Assembly: GCF_958450345.1 (NCBI RefSeq)
Contig: NC_088781.1
Span: 28,311,857-28,375,856, forward strand
Length of the DNA stretch: 64,000 nt
Origin: Calliphora vicina
Lineage: Eukaryota > Arthropoda > Insecta > Diptera > Calliphoridae
Reading direction: 5' to 3'
Under the pieces are notes generated by a model that saw nothing but the letters and a program-made list of their open reading frames with translations, ran no database searches and was not told the origin of the DNA. A program made the position numbers and the translations under genes. This document shows, one piece after another, positions 46,703 to 57,989 of this stretch (position 1 is the first letter of the stretch; each line of letters opens with the position of its first letter).

Positions 46703-47638
46703 TTGGGTGTATGACTTAAAAATGCACAATTTACAATAGATGGCGTATCTTTTGTTTTTAATAATGTATATGTCATTTTGAAGGGTTATTCTCACATACT
46801 TATTGAACATTTTATAGTGTAAACAACAAAGTTCGAAAATGTCGAATTTTGTGCCAACAAAGCGTCATATGCGGGATGTTTAGCTTTACTTCTTTAATTT
46901 GATAAAAGTGACGCTGAATCACATTGATTGCTCACCAAAGCTAATAGTGAATGTGTTTCATCGGTGATTTTGACAAAGATCGCCCAGACCAGACAAAAAA
47001 GTTTTATGGTCCAGAATTACTTCATTAAACAAGAGCTTGCTAAATCATTGGGAGCTACTCAATAAGCAATTTCAAAACGTTTGCAAGCAGCAGGATTCAT
47101 TCAAAAGCACAGAAATTGGGTACCATGAAATGCAGCTTGATCGCCATAAAAAAAATAATTTTTGCATCGAATCATTACTTACATTACGATAACCCGAAGC
47201 GTAAGAAATCGTATATGAAGCCCGGCCAAACCAGCCAAATATCCATGCTGCTAAGGTAAAGCTCTGTATTTGGTGGGACCAAAAGGCTCCTACCCTATTA
47301 TGAGCTGCTGAAATCTAGCCAGACAATCACAAGGAACCTCTACCGAACGCAATTGATTCGTATGAATATGCAGCCAGACATGAAACCGTAATATTCCATC
47401 ATGACAACACTCGACCACATGTTACAATACCTGTTAAAAACTATTTAGAATGAAGTGAAGACCCCTCTTATAGTCTAGATCTTGTCCCGTCCGAATAATA
47501 TTTGTTTCGATAGATGCAGAACGCTCTCTGGGATATGCATCACTTTGGAACATGGCCTCAAAATATGAGCAGTTGTTTTGGCTCGGAATCCATATGTTCC
47601 CAGAAAGATGGCAAAAGGTCATATCTAACAAGGGTCAA
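46703..47638 (+). pseudogene. Dead mariner transposase, copy 4 (longest)
   Basis: Left end TTGGGTGTATGACTTAAAA after a TA, then ATTTACAATAGATGGCG and a 5' UTR. The start at 46838 reads MSNFVPTKRHMRDV before a stop. Further blocks occur in changing frames: DFDKDRPDQTKKF (46965-47005), SLGATQ-AISKRLQAAGF (47045-47100), NPKRKKSYMKPGQT (47190-47235), YPIMSC..SSQTITRNLYRTQ near 47290-47350, FHHDNTRPHVTIPVKNYLE (second D) at 47393-47450 and MFPERWQKVISNKG at the end (47593-47630). Multiple stops, frameshifts and small deletions. A Helitron-like 5' end abuts it at 47639. Confidence 0.88.
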
Positions 47639-48700
47639 TCTATATATATAAAAGAGTAACGATACTGATTGACTGATTCATCGCAGCCCAAACGACTGAA
47701 GCTAGAATCATGCAATTTAACTGTGGATTTCTTTCTCCCCAAAACGATTTTTGGAAATTCGAACGTTTACGGGGTAAGTAAGGGTAAAAACGGGTAAATT
47801 CGGTAACCTATATCTTTAATACTAATAAAGATACAAAAGAACTTTAAATTGCATGTTACTACACTTAAAAAAAAGCATGGTACTTTTTCGAAATTCGATC
47901 CTTTTATTTTGGTACTTTTTTGGCAGCCTATGCATCTTTTAAACCAATGAACATAGAAACATATTTTAAATCGCATTCTTAACATATCGAAAAATATAAA
48001 AAAACAATTTTGTACTTTTTGGAAATTCCAACAGTTAAGGGATAAAAATTGTGTTTATTTTTGGTACTTTTTTTCATAAAATAAAAACATATTATTTAAA
48101 TTGACATAGACATACGAATATTTAATTATGGGATCTCATCACGATATAGAAAATTATTTGTATAAAATTTCACCACAGCAATGGGGATGAAAAAGGTACA
48201 TAAAAGGGGGTAAAAAGGGAAATTATTAAGCCAATTTTGATAATTTTTTTAATATTGGTTCCTGGATTCATACAAAAATTAACTAACAGGGTATTACTTT
48301 GGAACTCGAATGCCATGGTGAATATTAGGATAAATCCGGGTAAACAGTTTGGTACTTTTTTTAAATTATAATTTTTCTTGGGCACAGATTTTAATGGTTT
48401 GAAACATGTCTGTAGAATAAACAATTTTGGCAAAATGGAGTATTTTTAAATTTCAAAATTGAGGTGTATTCAAGGAGGAAAAGGGAAATTGGTACTTTTC
48501 TCCTAATGGTACTTTTTTAATATTTTAAATTATTTCACTTATCGACATTAAAGTTAACTGATATGTGTCTGAATGAAGTTAGATTTAGGAATAGGGGATA
48601 ATATTTAGGTACCAAAATGTGAGAACTGAACTATAGGTACTTTTTTGTTCTGCTAATGGTACTTTTTGAATTTTCATTAATAATGGAAACTAAGCAAATG
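47639..48700 (+). mobile_element. Helitron-like 5' end and body
   Basis: Begins TCTATATATATAAAAGAGTA after an A, followed by 'tgattgactgattcatc' and 'gcagcccaaacgactgaagc', text found at the 5' ends of many arthropod Helitron-type repeats (family knowledge). No CTRR end was located, so the 3' limit is a guess. The body carries the word GGTACTTTTT, or one mismatch from it, about nine times between 47878 and 48670. Confidence 0.5.
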
Positions 48701-50916
48701 AAAATTCAATGGAGAGAATTTATCGCAGTTTTTCTTATAAATCTTATATGGGCCTGAGTGAATTTTCTCTGCGCAGCTTGAAGCGCCAAACATTACACAA
48801 AGGCAAACAGTATTAAATCTACAGATCAATGGTCCAATGAACAAGGGTTATAATAACATGTTATATATATTCATCCTCTCTTGTAGTCTTATCAGTTATT
48901 AATGAACTTCGTTAACACTCTATTCCATTACAGTTAAATAACCGATTATGTTCGGCTCCTGGGGGCTATGTATTATTTAAAGATTTTAAGTAAATTTCTC
49001 TCTCTTTTAATAAATCCTTTAGTAACTCCTTTAGGTTACCTTCCTTAAAATATGTACCTTGTATTTTTGGGGCGTTACCTCTTTTACATAAATTCCATAG
49101 AGGTTGCTTTAGCACTATTTTTTTTCTTTGTTTGTTTGTTCGGTTGCACCCACAAACTTCTCTCGTTTAAATGAAAGTTTAAAAGCTGTGCAAATGTAAC
49201 GGCTTAAATGTGTATTCCGTATTAGTTTTGGACATTGAAAGCGTTAGATTACTTTAGACTCTTGTGCTAAATATGTATATACCAAATTCACTATTTTACA
49301 AAATGCGTTTTTTCATCTATACATAGATGAAGCTGGATGTAGTGTTTAGAAGGGGGTATACAAAAAAAAACGAAAAAAAAGTACTTTAAAAAAGTAGTAG
49401 AAGTGTTAAAAGTTTTTGCCCTTTTTTATTTACGCCAGCATTTGGCTTAAAGTACGAGTTTTTTTTAAGTCTATACTATTTAACAAAGTGTTTCGTTAGT
49501 TGTTTGTGGTTGCGATCCAAAAAAAAAAAATATAAAATATATATAAAAGAGGAGTTAAAATAAGTTTGAAGTTAGACATATTTTTTGCGTTTGCTTTTTG
49601 CTTTAGTGGCAAAAGTTTTTAATGCAGTTTTTTAATAAAACTTTAAAAATGACATCTGATACTTGACAGATAGATGAAAGCAAGAAATGTAGTTTAGAAG
49701 CAAGAGAAATGTTTTGAAATTTAAAAATTGGAAACACTATAGGAGAGTAATGTTAAGGGATGTGGATTGGAATAGATGGTAAGAAACTTAAAGAAGTAAT
49801 TAATTAAACGAAAATACAGGAATGTAAGTAGAATTTTTAAATGGTTGAGATTAATTTACTACTACTGGGTATGATATTTAAGATTACAAATGAAAAATAA
49901 AAAAAAGTGATTCAGAAAAATCGCTGTTTTCTTTAAGTCTATAATTTTTATAAACTTTTTAGCTTTTACAGCTTTATTTTTTATTTCAATAAAACAATTA
50001 AAAATCATAATAACTTTGCACAAACACATGTTTTTGTATTTTATTTTTAACTCTTATTAATGTCACAGACTTAATTCATTGCCTCAAAATCCCCTTCCCT
50101 CCACCACATCCTAATAATGATAAATCTTTTGTTATAAAACATTTTACATCTTTCTTACTAATTGTTTTAATTTATATTAGATTTTATTTTCTTTTTTTTC
50201 TACCTTTCCCACTCATATGATAATTTAAACTTGTTGTAACTCGTTAAAATTTCAAAAGTTCCATAAAAAATTTACATGTAGATAAATTTTGGTAAGACAA
50301 CTCAACTCTTGTGGCAAGAACGTACATATGTAGAATTTCAGCAACATTTCACTGTTTCTATTGCATACTTTACGGTAAGTTTGTATTAAATGTTATAATC
50401 ATATAGTCAGTGAAAATATTGTCAATTAAAAAATCTAAAATATAAGACAAAGAATACTAAGTGTTGAGTTTATGAAGATGTGAGTTTGTTACCGTTCCTA
50501 CGTAAACGATAAAAATGTTATCTTTAAACAAAGTTTTAGAATAAATTTAGTTAAAAGAAAAAGGTGGTATATTGTAATTTGTCATATCATAGGTAACGTT
50601 TGTTATGTCAGTAATGTGGCATCTATATGAAAATTGTACCAAAAGATGAAAACATGGCAAAAGAATATCAAAAATTTGGAACTCTTATTTGGCAAATGTT
50701 AATCGATTTTCAGTATGAGACAGAGAAACCCGGGAAGATAATAAATTTTCCAAAATTTATATTAAAACTAACAGTACTTAGTAGATATACATGAATGTAG
50801 TAGTTACAATACAATGGTATTTTTTCCAAATATTTAACTAATAGGTTTCAATCCAAAAATTCTTATGTGAGCAATGAAACTATGCAGGTATTCTCATGTG
50901 AGAATTATTATCTATG
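48701..50916. other. No gene seen; AT-rich noncoding DNA
   Basis: Over 2 kb with poly-A/T runs and no recognisable element. The large inverted repeat starts at its right edge. Confidence 0.45.
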
Positions 50917-51055
50917 GATAGATTTTTTTTTAAAAAATGTTTAAGTAAAATTATAAATTTTGTTAGACGTTTCTCCACATAAAAAAGGGTTAGTCCGATG
51001 TTATTAAAATACACTTAGAAAAGCTGTGATTTACAAAACCTTTAATCCGTTTATA

Positions 51056-52570
51056 CAGTGGTTGACAAAACAATGGAAACTTTTCCAAATATTCCATATG
51101 TAGCCCAAAATTTAAAATATTTTTTTAAAATAAAAATTTTTTTTAATATTTTACTTGTATAGTTTTATTTAAATAAATTAACTGAAAAAGAAACAGCATA
51201 ATTAATTATATTCTGAAAAAAGGGAACAAAATTAAAAATATTCACTATTTCGCTACTGACAAAACAATGGAAACTTTTAAACTTCTGCAAGAAAGAAGTG
51301 TAAAACGAAAATAATATTTATAAGAACGATGTAAAAAGCATCCTGTTTACAGTTATTTTATTTTATTTTTAAATTATGGTAATTTTTCACAATTTCTTTT
51401 TCTAAGTTAACGAAAATGACTAAAGTTAAGATTTGTGAAGACTTAAAAAATAAAATAACTAACCATTTTAAAGCTGGTTTAAAACAAAAAAGTATATGTG
51501 ACAAATATTCAATAAATAAATCAGCAGTTTAAAAAATTATAAAGAAATTTCGTGAGACCGGTTCTGTAAAAACTCAACATTTAGGTGGAAGACCTCGAAA
51601 GACTACTTCTAGACAAGATAATTTAATGGCGAGAGAGTTCAAGAAATTCCCAAAAATAACTCCTCGAGAAGTTGTTAATAGCCTAAAATTAGAAATAAGT
51701 ACCCGAACAGTTAGTCGCAGGGCAAATGAGGCTGGTCTTGATTGCTATCGTCCTGTGAAAAAACCAGTCATTTCTACAATTCGTCTACATTCGTCTACAA
51801 TTTGCCAGGGATCATTTAAACTGGTCGATACAGAAATGGAATACTGTCCTCTTTTCCGACGAATCCAAATACAATTTAAGAGGCAGTGATGGGAGAGCAT
51901 TTGTAAGACGACCAAAGGGAAAAAGATTAGATCCAAAGTACACAAATAAGACTCTAAAGTTTGGTGGTGGCAATATTATGGTATGTGGATGTTTTTCAGG
52001 GCAAGGTATGGACCCAATTCATATTATAAAAGATACCATGACAGGTATAGGATACAGAACCATATTAATCGATGTTATGTATCCATACACTGAGGAAAAT
52101 ATGCCCCTAGTTTGGAGATTCCAACACGATAACGACCCGAAACATACCTCTAGGGTTGTAACAGAGTGGTTAAAATCCAACGAGGTACGTGTTTTGAAGT
52201 GGCCTGCCCAATCGCCAGATCTCAATCCCATAGAAAATCTATGGGAAATTGTAGATCGTAAAATAAGGACCCAAAATTACTATATAAGATACCCAACAAA
52301 ATATTGAGTTATTGCAAAGTTTAGACCATATTTATTAAAATAATACCTAAGTTTCCATTGTTTTGTCAATGCTGTAATAAAGAAATCTTTTAATTTTGTT
52401 TTCTCATTTTTAGAATTTAATTACTTATGTCCTTTGTTTTTTGTTAAATTAAGTTAATAAAAGTATACAAATAAAATACTACAAAAATGTTTAAATTTTT
52501 AAAAAATTATTTCAGATTTAAGCCACTAATGAGATATTTGGAAAAGTTTCCATTGTTTTGTCAACCACTG
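51056..52570 (+). mobile_element. Tc1-like element with IR/DR ends
   Basis: A 1,515-bp element flanked by TA (51054-51055, 52571-52572). Terminal repeats are identical over about 37 bp: CAGTGGTTGACAAAACAATG then GAAACTTTTCCAAATAT. An inner direct repeat (TGACAAAACAATGGAAAC) recurs at about 51258 and inverted at about 52345-52368, an IR/DR layout. The perfect ends and uninterrupted flanks suggest a fairly young insertion, yet the gene is broken. Confidence 0.92.
51416..52307 (+). pseudogene. Tc1-like DD34E transposase, broken by a stop and a frameshift
   Basis: From the ATG at 51416: MTKVKICEDLKNKITNHFKA, KQKSICDKYSINKSAV, then a TAA at 51530-51532. It continues as KFRETGSVKTQHLGGRPRKT (HTH and GRPR linker) and MAREFKKFPKITPREVVNSL. 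Near 51780 a short duplication (TTCGTCTACA twice) shifts the frame. The catalytic part then reads LFSDESKYNLRGS (first D), FGGGNIMVCGCFS, WRFQHDNDPKHTSR (second D) and SPDLNPIENLWEIVDRKI (E). There are 34 residues between the second D and the E, hence DD34E. Two lesions only, so it decayed recently. An older relative lies at 2443-3616. Confidence 0.92.
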
Positions 52571-52572
52571 TA

Positions 52573-54300
52573 TATTGCGTTTCAATCGGCTTAGTAGTTT
52601 CGGAGTTATAATAACAAATTGAAGCAAAAAATATATTTTTTACGTGAAAATAGCAATTATATTTGTTTTAAAAAAATCATGAAAAATCGAAAACGTCAGA
52701 ACTTGTCAGGTTTATTGATTAATCGCAAAGCCACATATAATTGCACCAAAATGAGATATCGATCATAAAAATCGATTGATTCTTTTCGAATTTATTCACA
52801 ATTAAGTGAGTTCGCTCATTTTCACAAAATTTTAGTTTTTTGTTTGATATACATAAAATTGAGTATGTTGTTCTTTTGAATTATTGAATTTTAAAAACAT
52901 TTTCCGCATGCTATGTAAAAATTGTGACATACATATATTTTGCATTTCAATCGACTCAGTAGTTTAGGAGTTATAATAACAAATTGAAGCAAAAAATATC
53001 TGTTTTACGTGAAAATAACATTTTTTTTTTTGTTTTAAAAAATCATGAAAAATCGAAAACGGCAGAGATTTTTCAGATTTATTGTTTTATCGCAAAGCCA
53101 CATATAATAGCAACAAAATGAGATATCGATCATAAAAATCGATGGATTCTATTCGAATTCATTCACAATTAAATGGATTTGGTAATTTTCACAAAATTTT
53201 AGTTTTTTTGTTTGATATATATAAAATTGAGTAATTAATGTTCTTCTTTTGAAAAATTGAATTTTGAAAACATTTTTTCATATTATGTACAAATTTTCTT
53301 ATATACATTGTGTTTCAATCGGCTTAGTAGTTTCGGAGTTATAATAACAAATTGAAGCAAAAAATATATTTTTTACGTGAAAATAGCAATTATATTTGTT
53401 TTAAAAAAATCATAAAAAATCGAAAACGGCAGAAATTGTTCAGGTTTATTGCTTTATCGCAAAGCCACATATAATAGCAACAAAATGAGATATCGATGAT
53501 AAAAATCGATTGATTTTTTTCGAATTTATTCACAATTAATTGAATTCGCTCATTTTCACAAAATTTTAGTTTTTTGTTTGATATACATAAAATTGAGTAG
53601 TTAATGTTGTTCTTTTGAACAATTGAATTTTGAAATCATTTTCCCCATGCTATGTACAAATTTTAACATATATATTGCGTTTCAATCGACTCAGTAGTTT
53701 AGGAGTTATAATAACAAATTGAAGCAAAAAATATCTTTTTTACGTGAAAATAACATTTTTTTTTTGTTTTAAAAAATCATGAAAAATCGAAAACGGCAGA
53801 GATTTTTCAGATTTATTGCTTTATCGCAAAGCCACATATAACAGCAACAAAATGAGATATCGATCATAAAAATCGATTGATTCATTTCGAAGTTATTCAC
53901 AATTAAGTGAATTCGCTCATTTTCACAAAATTTTAGTTTTTTGTTTGATATACATAAAGTTGAGTAGCTAATGTAATTCTTTTGAATGATTGAATTTTGA
54001 AAACATTTTTTCCATATTATGTACAAATTTTCTTATATATATTGTGTTTCAATCGGCTCAGTAGTTTCGGAGTTATAATAACAAATGGAAGCAAAAAATA
54101 TATTTTTTAAGTGAAAATATAAATTTTTTTGTTTTAAAAAAATCATAAAAAATCGAAAACGGCAGAATTGTTTCAGATTTATTGCTTTCTCACAAAGCCA
54201 CATATAATAGCAACAAAATGAGATATTGATCATAAAAATCGATTGATTATTTTCGAATTTATTCACAATTAAGAGAATTCGCTCATTTCCACAAAATTGT
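52573..54300 (+). repeat. 367-bp tandem repeat, forward arm, A-B-A-B-A' order
   Basis: Five units; the word GGAGTTATAATAACAAATTG starts at about 52602, 52967, 53335, 53702 and 54069, a spacing of 366-367. Units 1 and 3 share ATCGGCTTAGTAGTTTCGG and 'aaaatagcaattatattt'; units 2 and 4 share ATCGACTCAGTAGTTTAGG and 'aaaataacatttttttt'. Unit 5 is mixed and stops near 54300. Each unit has ATGAGATATCGATCATAAAA and TCGCAAAGCCACATATAA. Confidence 0.92.
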
Positions 54301-54366
54301 ATTTATGTGCTTACAGTGGAAATTTTATATGTATTTTGTTATTGTAACAAATTGTAACAAAAATAC

Positions 54367-54455
54367 ATGAAACCGGCTAACCAGCCGAATCGACACCAAA
54401 TCCAAATATCCATGGCGCTAAAGTAATGCTCGGTATTTTGGGGGACCAAAAGGGT
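54367..54455 (+). mobile_element. Short mariner fragment in the centre of the foldback
   Basis: ATGAAACCGGCTAACCAGCC, 'gacaccaaatccaaatatcc' and ATGGCGCTAAAGTAATGC correspond to the mariner KPGQPAESTPKPNIHGAKVML block, then WGTKR. About 90 bp only. Confidence 0.75.
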
Positions 54456-55004
54456 TTTTTCATCAAGTTTCTTAAAACATCCAATATAGCCTCCACAAAT
54501 TTTTATATAATTTTTGAAACTGCCGATTTATTAAATGAATATTTATCACAGATAGTTGTTTGATTCAATTTGAATTCACCACAATTTTAGTGAAGTGCAT
54601 TTATAATTCGCTAATACCAAAAGAACCCCCATTGTATTTGCCTTTTTAAACATACATACTTCTAAACAACTAACTACACATGTATCTCTTGGAATAACAC
54701 AGGTTTATTCTATTATTCTATCTATTGTAGATACACATGTATAAGTATGTGTATGTGTATAAGTGTTTAGGTAAATTTTCTTAACATGTTTATATGTGTT
54801 TTTATGAGCTATAAAAAATGTTATTAAATGCAACCATGTATTTTATGTTAAATTCACAAAAGAATGAAAAAAATAACTTTATTCTTGGAAACAGAATATT
54901 AAATTTCTATGCAAGAGTTTAGAGAATGACAACAGAAAGTGTTACGTTTTACTGGTTTAACAAACTTTAAAAATACCCTACGTTTGTCCACATATCATAT
55001 CATT

Positions 55005-55770
55005 TAGTTTTGGAGTTATAATAACAAATTTAAGTTAAAAAAATAGCTAATTTTTTTGTTTTAACATACTCATGAAAAAACGGCATCTAACATGTAACTA
55101 ATATTTTAACACATGTGAAATTTACACTCAAAGTACACGTTTATAAGCACATAAAAAATGAGCTAATTCACTTAATTGTGAATAAATTTGAAAAAAATCT
55201 ATCGACTTTTATAACCGATATCTCGGTTTATTCCTATAATATGTGGCTTTGCGATAAATCAATAACTCTGAACAATTTCTGCCATTTTCGATTTTTCATG
55301 ATTTTTTTTTTAAAACAAAAAAAATTGTTATTTTCACGTAAACAATATATTTTTTGCTTCAATTCGTTATTATAACTCCGAAACTACTGAGCCGATTGAA
55401 ATGCAATATATATAAGAAAAATTTGTACATAGCATGGGGAAAATGTTTTCAAAATTTAATCATTTAAAAGAAGAACATTAACTACTCAATTTTATGTATA
55501 TCAAAAAAAACTTAAATTGTGTGAAAATGAGCGAATTCACTTAATTGTGAATAAATTTGAAAAGAATCAATCGATTTTTATAATCTATATCTCATTTTGT
55601 TGCTATTATATGTGGCTTTGCGATAATGCAATAAATCTGAACAATCTTTGCCGTTTTCGATTTATTACGATTTTATTGAAACAAAATGAATTGCTATTTC
55701 ACGTAAAAAATATATTTTTTGCTTCAATTTGTTATTATAACTCCAAAACTACTGAGCCAATTGAAACGCA
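55005..55770 (-). repeat. 367-bp tandem repeat, inverted arm
   Basis: Two inverted units (CTCCGAAACTACTGAGCCG at about 55376 and CTCCAAAACTACTGAGCC at 55741, spacing about 365), each with TGTGGCTTTGCGATAA and the mirrored 'aatttgttattataact'. A forward scrap at 55008-55085 (TTTTGGAGTTATAATAAC) precedes the switch, so the change of direction lies near 55100. Confidence 0.88.
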
Positions 55771-56032
55771 ATATATAAACGGATTAAAGGTTATGTAAAT
55801 CTCAACTTGTTTAAGTTTCTTTAATAACGTCGGACTAACCCTTTTTGATTTGTCATTAATTATGGGGAGATATGTCTAACAAAATTTATAATTTTACTTA
55901 AACATTTTTTAAAATAAAAAATCTATCCATAGTATTGAAAAATTTTATCATTTTTGTACTTAGCTGTTGACCTGTGTAATTGATCAACCTATAAAATGAG
56001 TGCTTGAAAAGGGTTCTACGTCTTTTAGGTGC

Positions 56033-56738
56033 CTACTTATGGTTTAGCAAAGTTAAAATTTGTGGAAAAATAAATTTTATTGGAAGTAAAATAGGAGCAT
56101 CTTCCAACAGTTCTTTATAAATCGAACTATTCATTTTTGTCGGAACAAAACATATTTTCGACTTGCCAACTGCAGAAAACGCTGCCCAAACCATAACACT
56201 GCCACCATCAAAATTACGTTTTGACATCCGAACATCGTTTGATCTCAAATCGTGGCAATAGCATGAGTATGAGTCAGGACCGTCTAAATTAAATTTTTTT
56301 CCTCAGAGAAAATTAATTTTTTCCACTCATCTGTCCATTTCATGTATTTTCTTGCGAATTTTAGACGATTTTCTTTATGATGCTTTTTTAGCATTGGTTT
56401 ACATTTCAGCTTTTTCCATTTTATGTTTTCATCGTTTCGTAAAATGTGTGAAACGTGTTTGGAAGTCACTGGATTATTCAATTTATTCTTTATTTGTGTG
56501 GAATTCAATTTGTTGAGGGTTGTTTTTTGTTTTATTAGATTAAGTTGTCTTCTTGTTAGTTTTGTATTTCCCTTTGTAGGTTTGCGAACTCCATAATTTT
56601 GACCTTTCTTCAAGAAATTTCGCACAACACTTTCCGAACGATCGATTTTACGTCCAATTTCTCAATTGGAACATCCTTGGATTGACAAAATTTAATTTGA
56701 ATCTTTTCTTGATCGGACAAAAAAGTTCCCTTGGGCAT
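56033..56738 (-). pseudogene. Tc3-like transposase, truncated and frameshifted
   Basis: From the ATG at 56738 on the minus strand: MPKGTFLSDQEKIQIKFCQS; a frameshift then leads into EIGRKIDRSESVVRNFLKKG and QNYGVRKPTKG, the helix-turn-helix and linker typical of Tc3-type transposases. The second HTH region includes TLNKLNSTQIKNKLN. The first catalytic site reads LIFSEEKN, where D is expected after FS, and another frameshift follows. It continues DGPDSYSYCHDLRSNDVRMS, then GGSVMVWAAFS, ending after SSIYKELLEDA before the second D. Clearly dead. Terminal repeats were not found. Confidence 0.85.
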
Positions 56739-57365
56739 CTTTAAAAGTGATGAAATTTATTGATACAAATAGAAAAAATTGCAGTAAATTGAGATGTTAC
56801 TATTAGAAACGCACCTTTGGTTGAAAAAAAAACTAAAATTGATATTTTATTTTTGGTAACTTTATACGAATGGTTTATACGAATCTTCCACTTAAAATAG
56901 CACCAAGAACATTTGATCGCATAATTAAGGCAAACAACAAGAATATGAAAAAAAAAACTTGTTTACTTTCAAAAAGTACCATTAATTTGTCTCTCATTAA
57001 ACAAGTTAAATTTTGCTTTTGGATGAGAACAACAAAGATATAACAAAAATACTGAAAATAATTAAGTGCGTTTATAGGAATATGCACCATTGTGTCAATA
57101 GAATCAAAAATATTGACTAAAAAATATTGATCCGTTATCTAGTTTTCTAGATAGTGTATCTGAAAGCGGACCAAATTACCTAAAAATGGCATGCGTTTTT
57201 GAACACTGAAAATCAGTCAACTTTGTAGGGATATATCTTCTGAATTGTAATAATAGTAGCATATTTGAAATCGTTGAACAATTTCCTGTAAAATAGGTTT
57301 ATTCAATATTTCTTACGGGCACATGAACTATTTGATTTTTGCAACCTCACTTGTTCTACATCTGC
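56739..57365. other. No gene seen; remnants only
   Basis: Probable 5' flank of the Tc3-like element, then AT-rich DNA. 57145-57215 is an inverted copy of the dispersed repeat at 17620-17690 (CCAAATTACCTAAAAATGG and GTATCTGAAAGCGG). Confidence 0.5.
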
Positions 57366-57412
57366 ATCGGTCCATTAGTTTACCTAGCCCCCATACAAAT
57401 GTCCCCTCGGAA
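57366..57412 (+). mobile_element. Short Helentron fragment
   Basis: ATCGGTCCATTAGTTTACC and TAGCCCCCATACAAATGTCC match the middle of the element at 39412-40139. Fewer than 50 bases. Confidence 0.6.
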
Positions 57413-57419
57413 TACTGTT

Positions 57420-57515
57420 ATAGCACATCCAGAGAAAAAATACGTTTTTTAACAAAATTATAGTCATGGTAGCAATCATATATATGATCGTAGTAATTAA
57501 GTATTTGTTTGGTCG
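57420..57515. mobile_element. Fragment related to the 486-bp foldback MITE
   Basis: CAGAGAAAAAATACG, 'ttttttaacaaaattatag', 'tcatggtagcaatcatat' and 'atgatcgtagtaa' parallel the left arm of the MITE at 25350. Only one arm is present. Confidence 0.45.
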
Positions 57516-57559
57516 CTGTTCTATAATCTCCTAAACTAAACACTGCTTTTTTATTATTT

Positions 57560-57885
57560 ACTAGTTGATCGCCCCGGCTTCGTCCGGTAGCATTTACTAA
57601 TATTAGTTCTTCAAGTTTCTCCAACCCACGTACACCAGCCTGTTCTTATTTATTTGCAAATAAAATATCTAAATTTGTACTGCATACTTTAGGGAGCTTT
57701 TTTATTACAGTTGACTGGACTCAAAAAAGAATTTCCGAGTTTTACCCGGAATTTTTTTCTTTACGAACCATCTCCTGAAAATCGAATCGAATCGAATAAA
57801 AAAAAATCAGCCAAATCGATCCAGCCGTTCTCACGTGATGACATTACATACATGGACCATTTAATTTTTATATATACATTTATGT
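57560..57885 (-). mobile_element. Helitron-like (or RTE-like) insect repeat
   Basis: The plus strand starts ACTAGTTGATCGCCCCGGC then TTCGTCCGGTAGCATTTAC and runs to 'aatcgatccagccgttctc' and 'atttttatatatacattt'. Reversed, it starts near TATATATAAAAAT and ends CGAAGCCGGGGCG..CAACTAG|T. This layout is common to dispersed repeats across insects. CTAG end and TATATA start favour a Helitron; an RTE 3' end is the alternative. The open frame across part of it is spurious. Confidence 0.5.
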
Positions 57886-57895
57886 TCTTTTATAG

Positions 57896-57986
57896 AATGA
57901 GAGGCTTATTAGACGAAACTGGTGTTAGTGCTGCAAGCTATGCTTACCAGATAGCTGATGCAATAATCTCCAACGTATTAATATAA
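57896..57986 (+). other. Candidate terminal coding exon (unproven)
   Basis: A 3' splice-like context (TTTATGTTCTTTTATAG) at 57879-57895 precedes an open frame read as MRGLLDETGVSAASYAYQIA, then DAIISNVLI and stop (57984-57986). AATAAA lies at 58050-58055, a plausible poly-A signal. The text is of higher complexity than its surroundings and the other two frames have stops. I recognise no protein family and no upstream exon was found, so this is a hypothesis only. Confidence 0.2.
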
Positions 57987-57989
57987 CTG

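Larger units (their letters stand above)
50917..55935. mobile_element. 5-kb foldback structure with satellite-type arms
   Basis: The outer left segment 50917-51055 (CTATGGATAGATTTTTTTTT, AAATGTTTAAGTAAAATTA, 'gggttagtccgatgttatt', 'tttaatccgtttata') is mirrored at 55771-55935 (AACGGATTAAAGG, 'aacgtcggactaaccct', AAATCTATCCATAG). Inward of these, both arms consist of 367-bp tandem units, forward on the left and inverted on the right. A Tc1 element interrupts the left arm at TA; deleting it restores CCGTTTATATTGCGTTTC, matching the right arm. The central part (54300-55000) is unrelated DNA with a mariner fragment. No target duplication is certain. The plan recalls Drosophila FB elements, but the sequence is not one I know. 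Confidence 0.75.

Noticed and set aside
53769..55798. Open frames of 77-93 codons with a shared MWLCDKAINL motif
   Set aside because: They are reverse or inverted readings of the 367-bp satellite unit, which explains the similarity.
57711..57895. First two thirds of a 91-codon frame reading into the candidate exon
   Set aside because: This part is the body of a Helitron-like repeat; only the segment after the splice-like site at 57895 was kept as a hypothesis.
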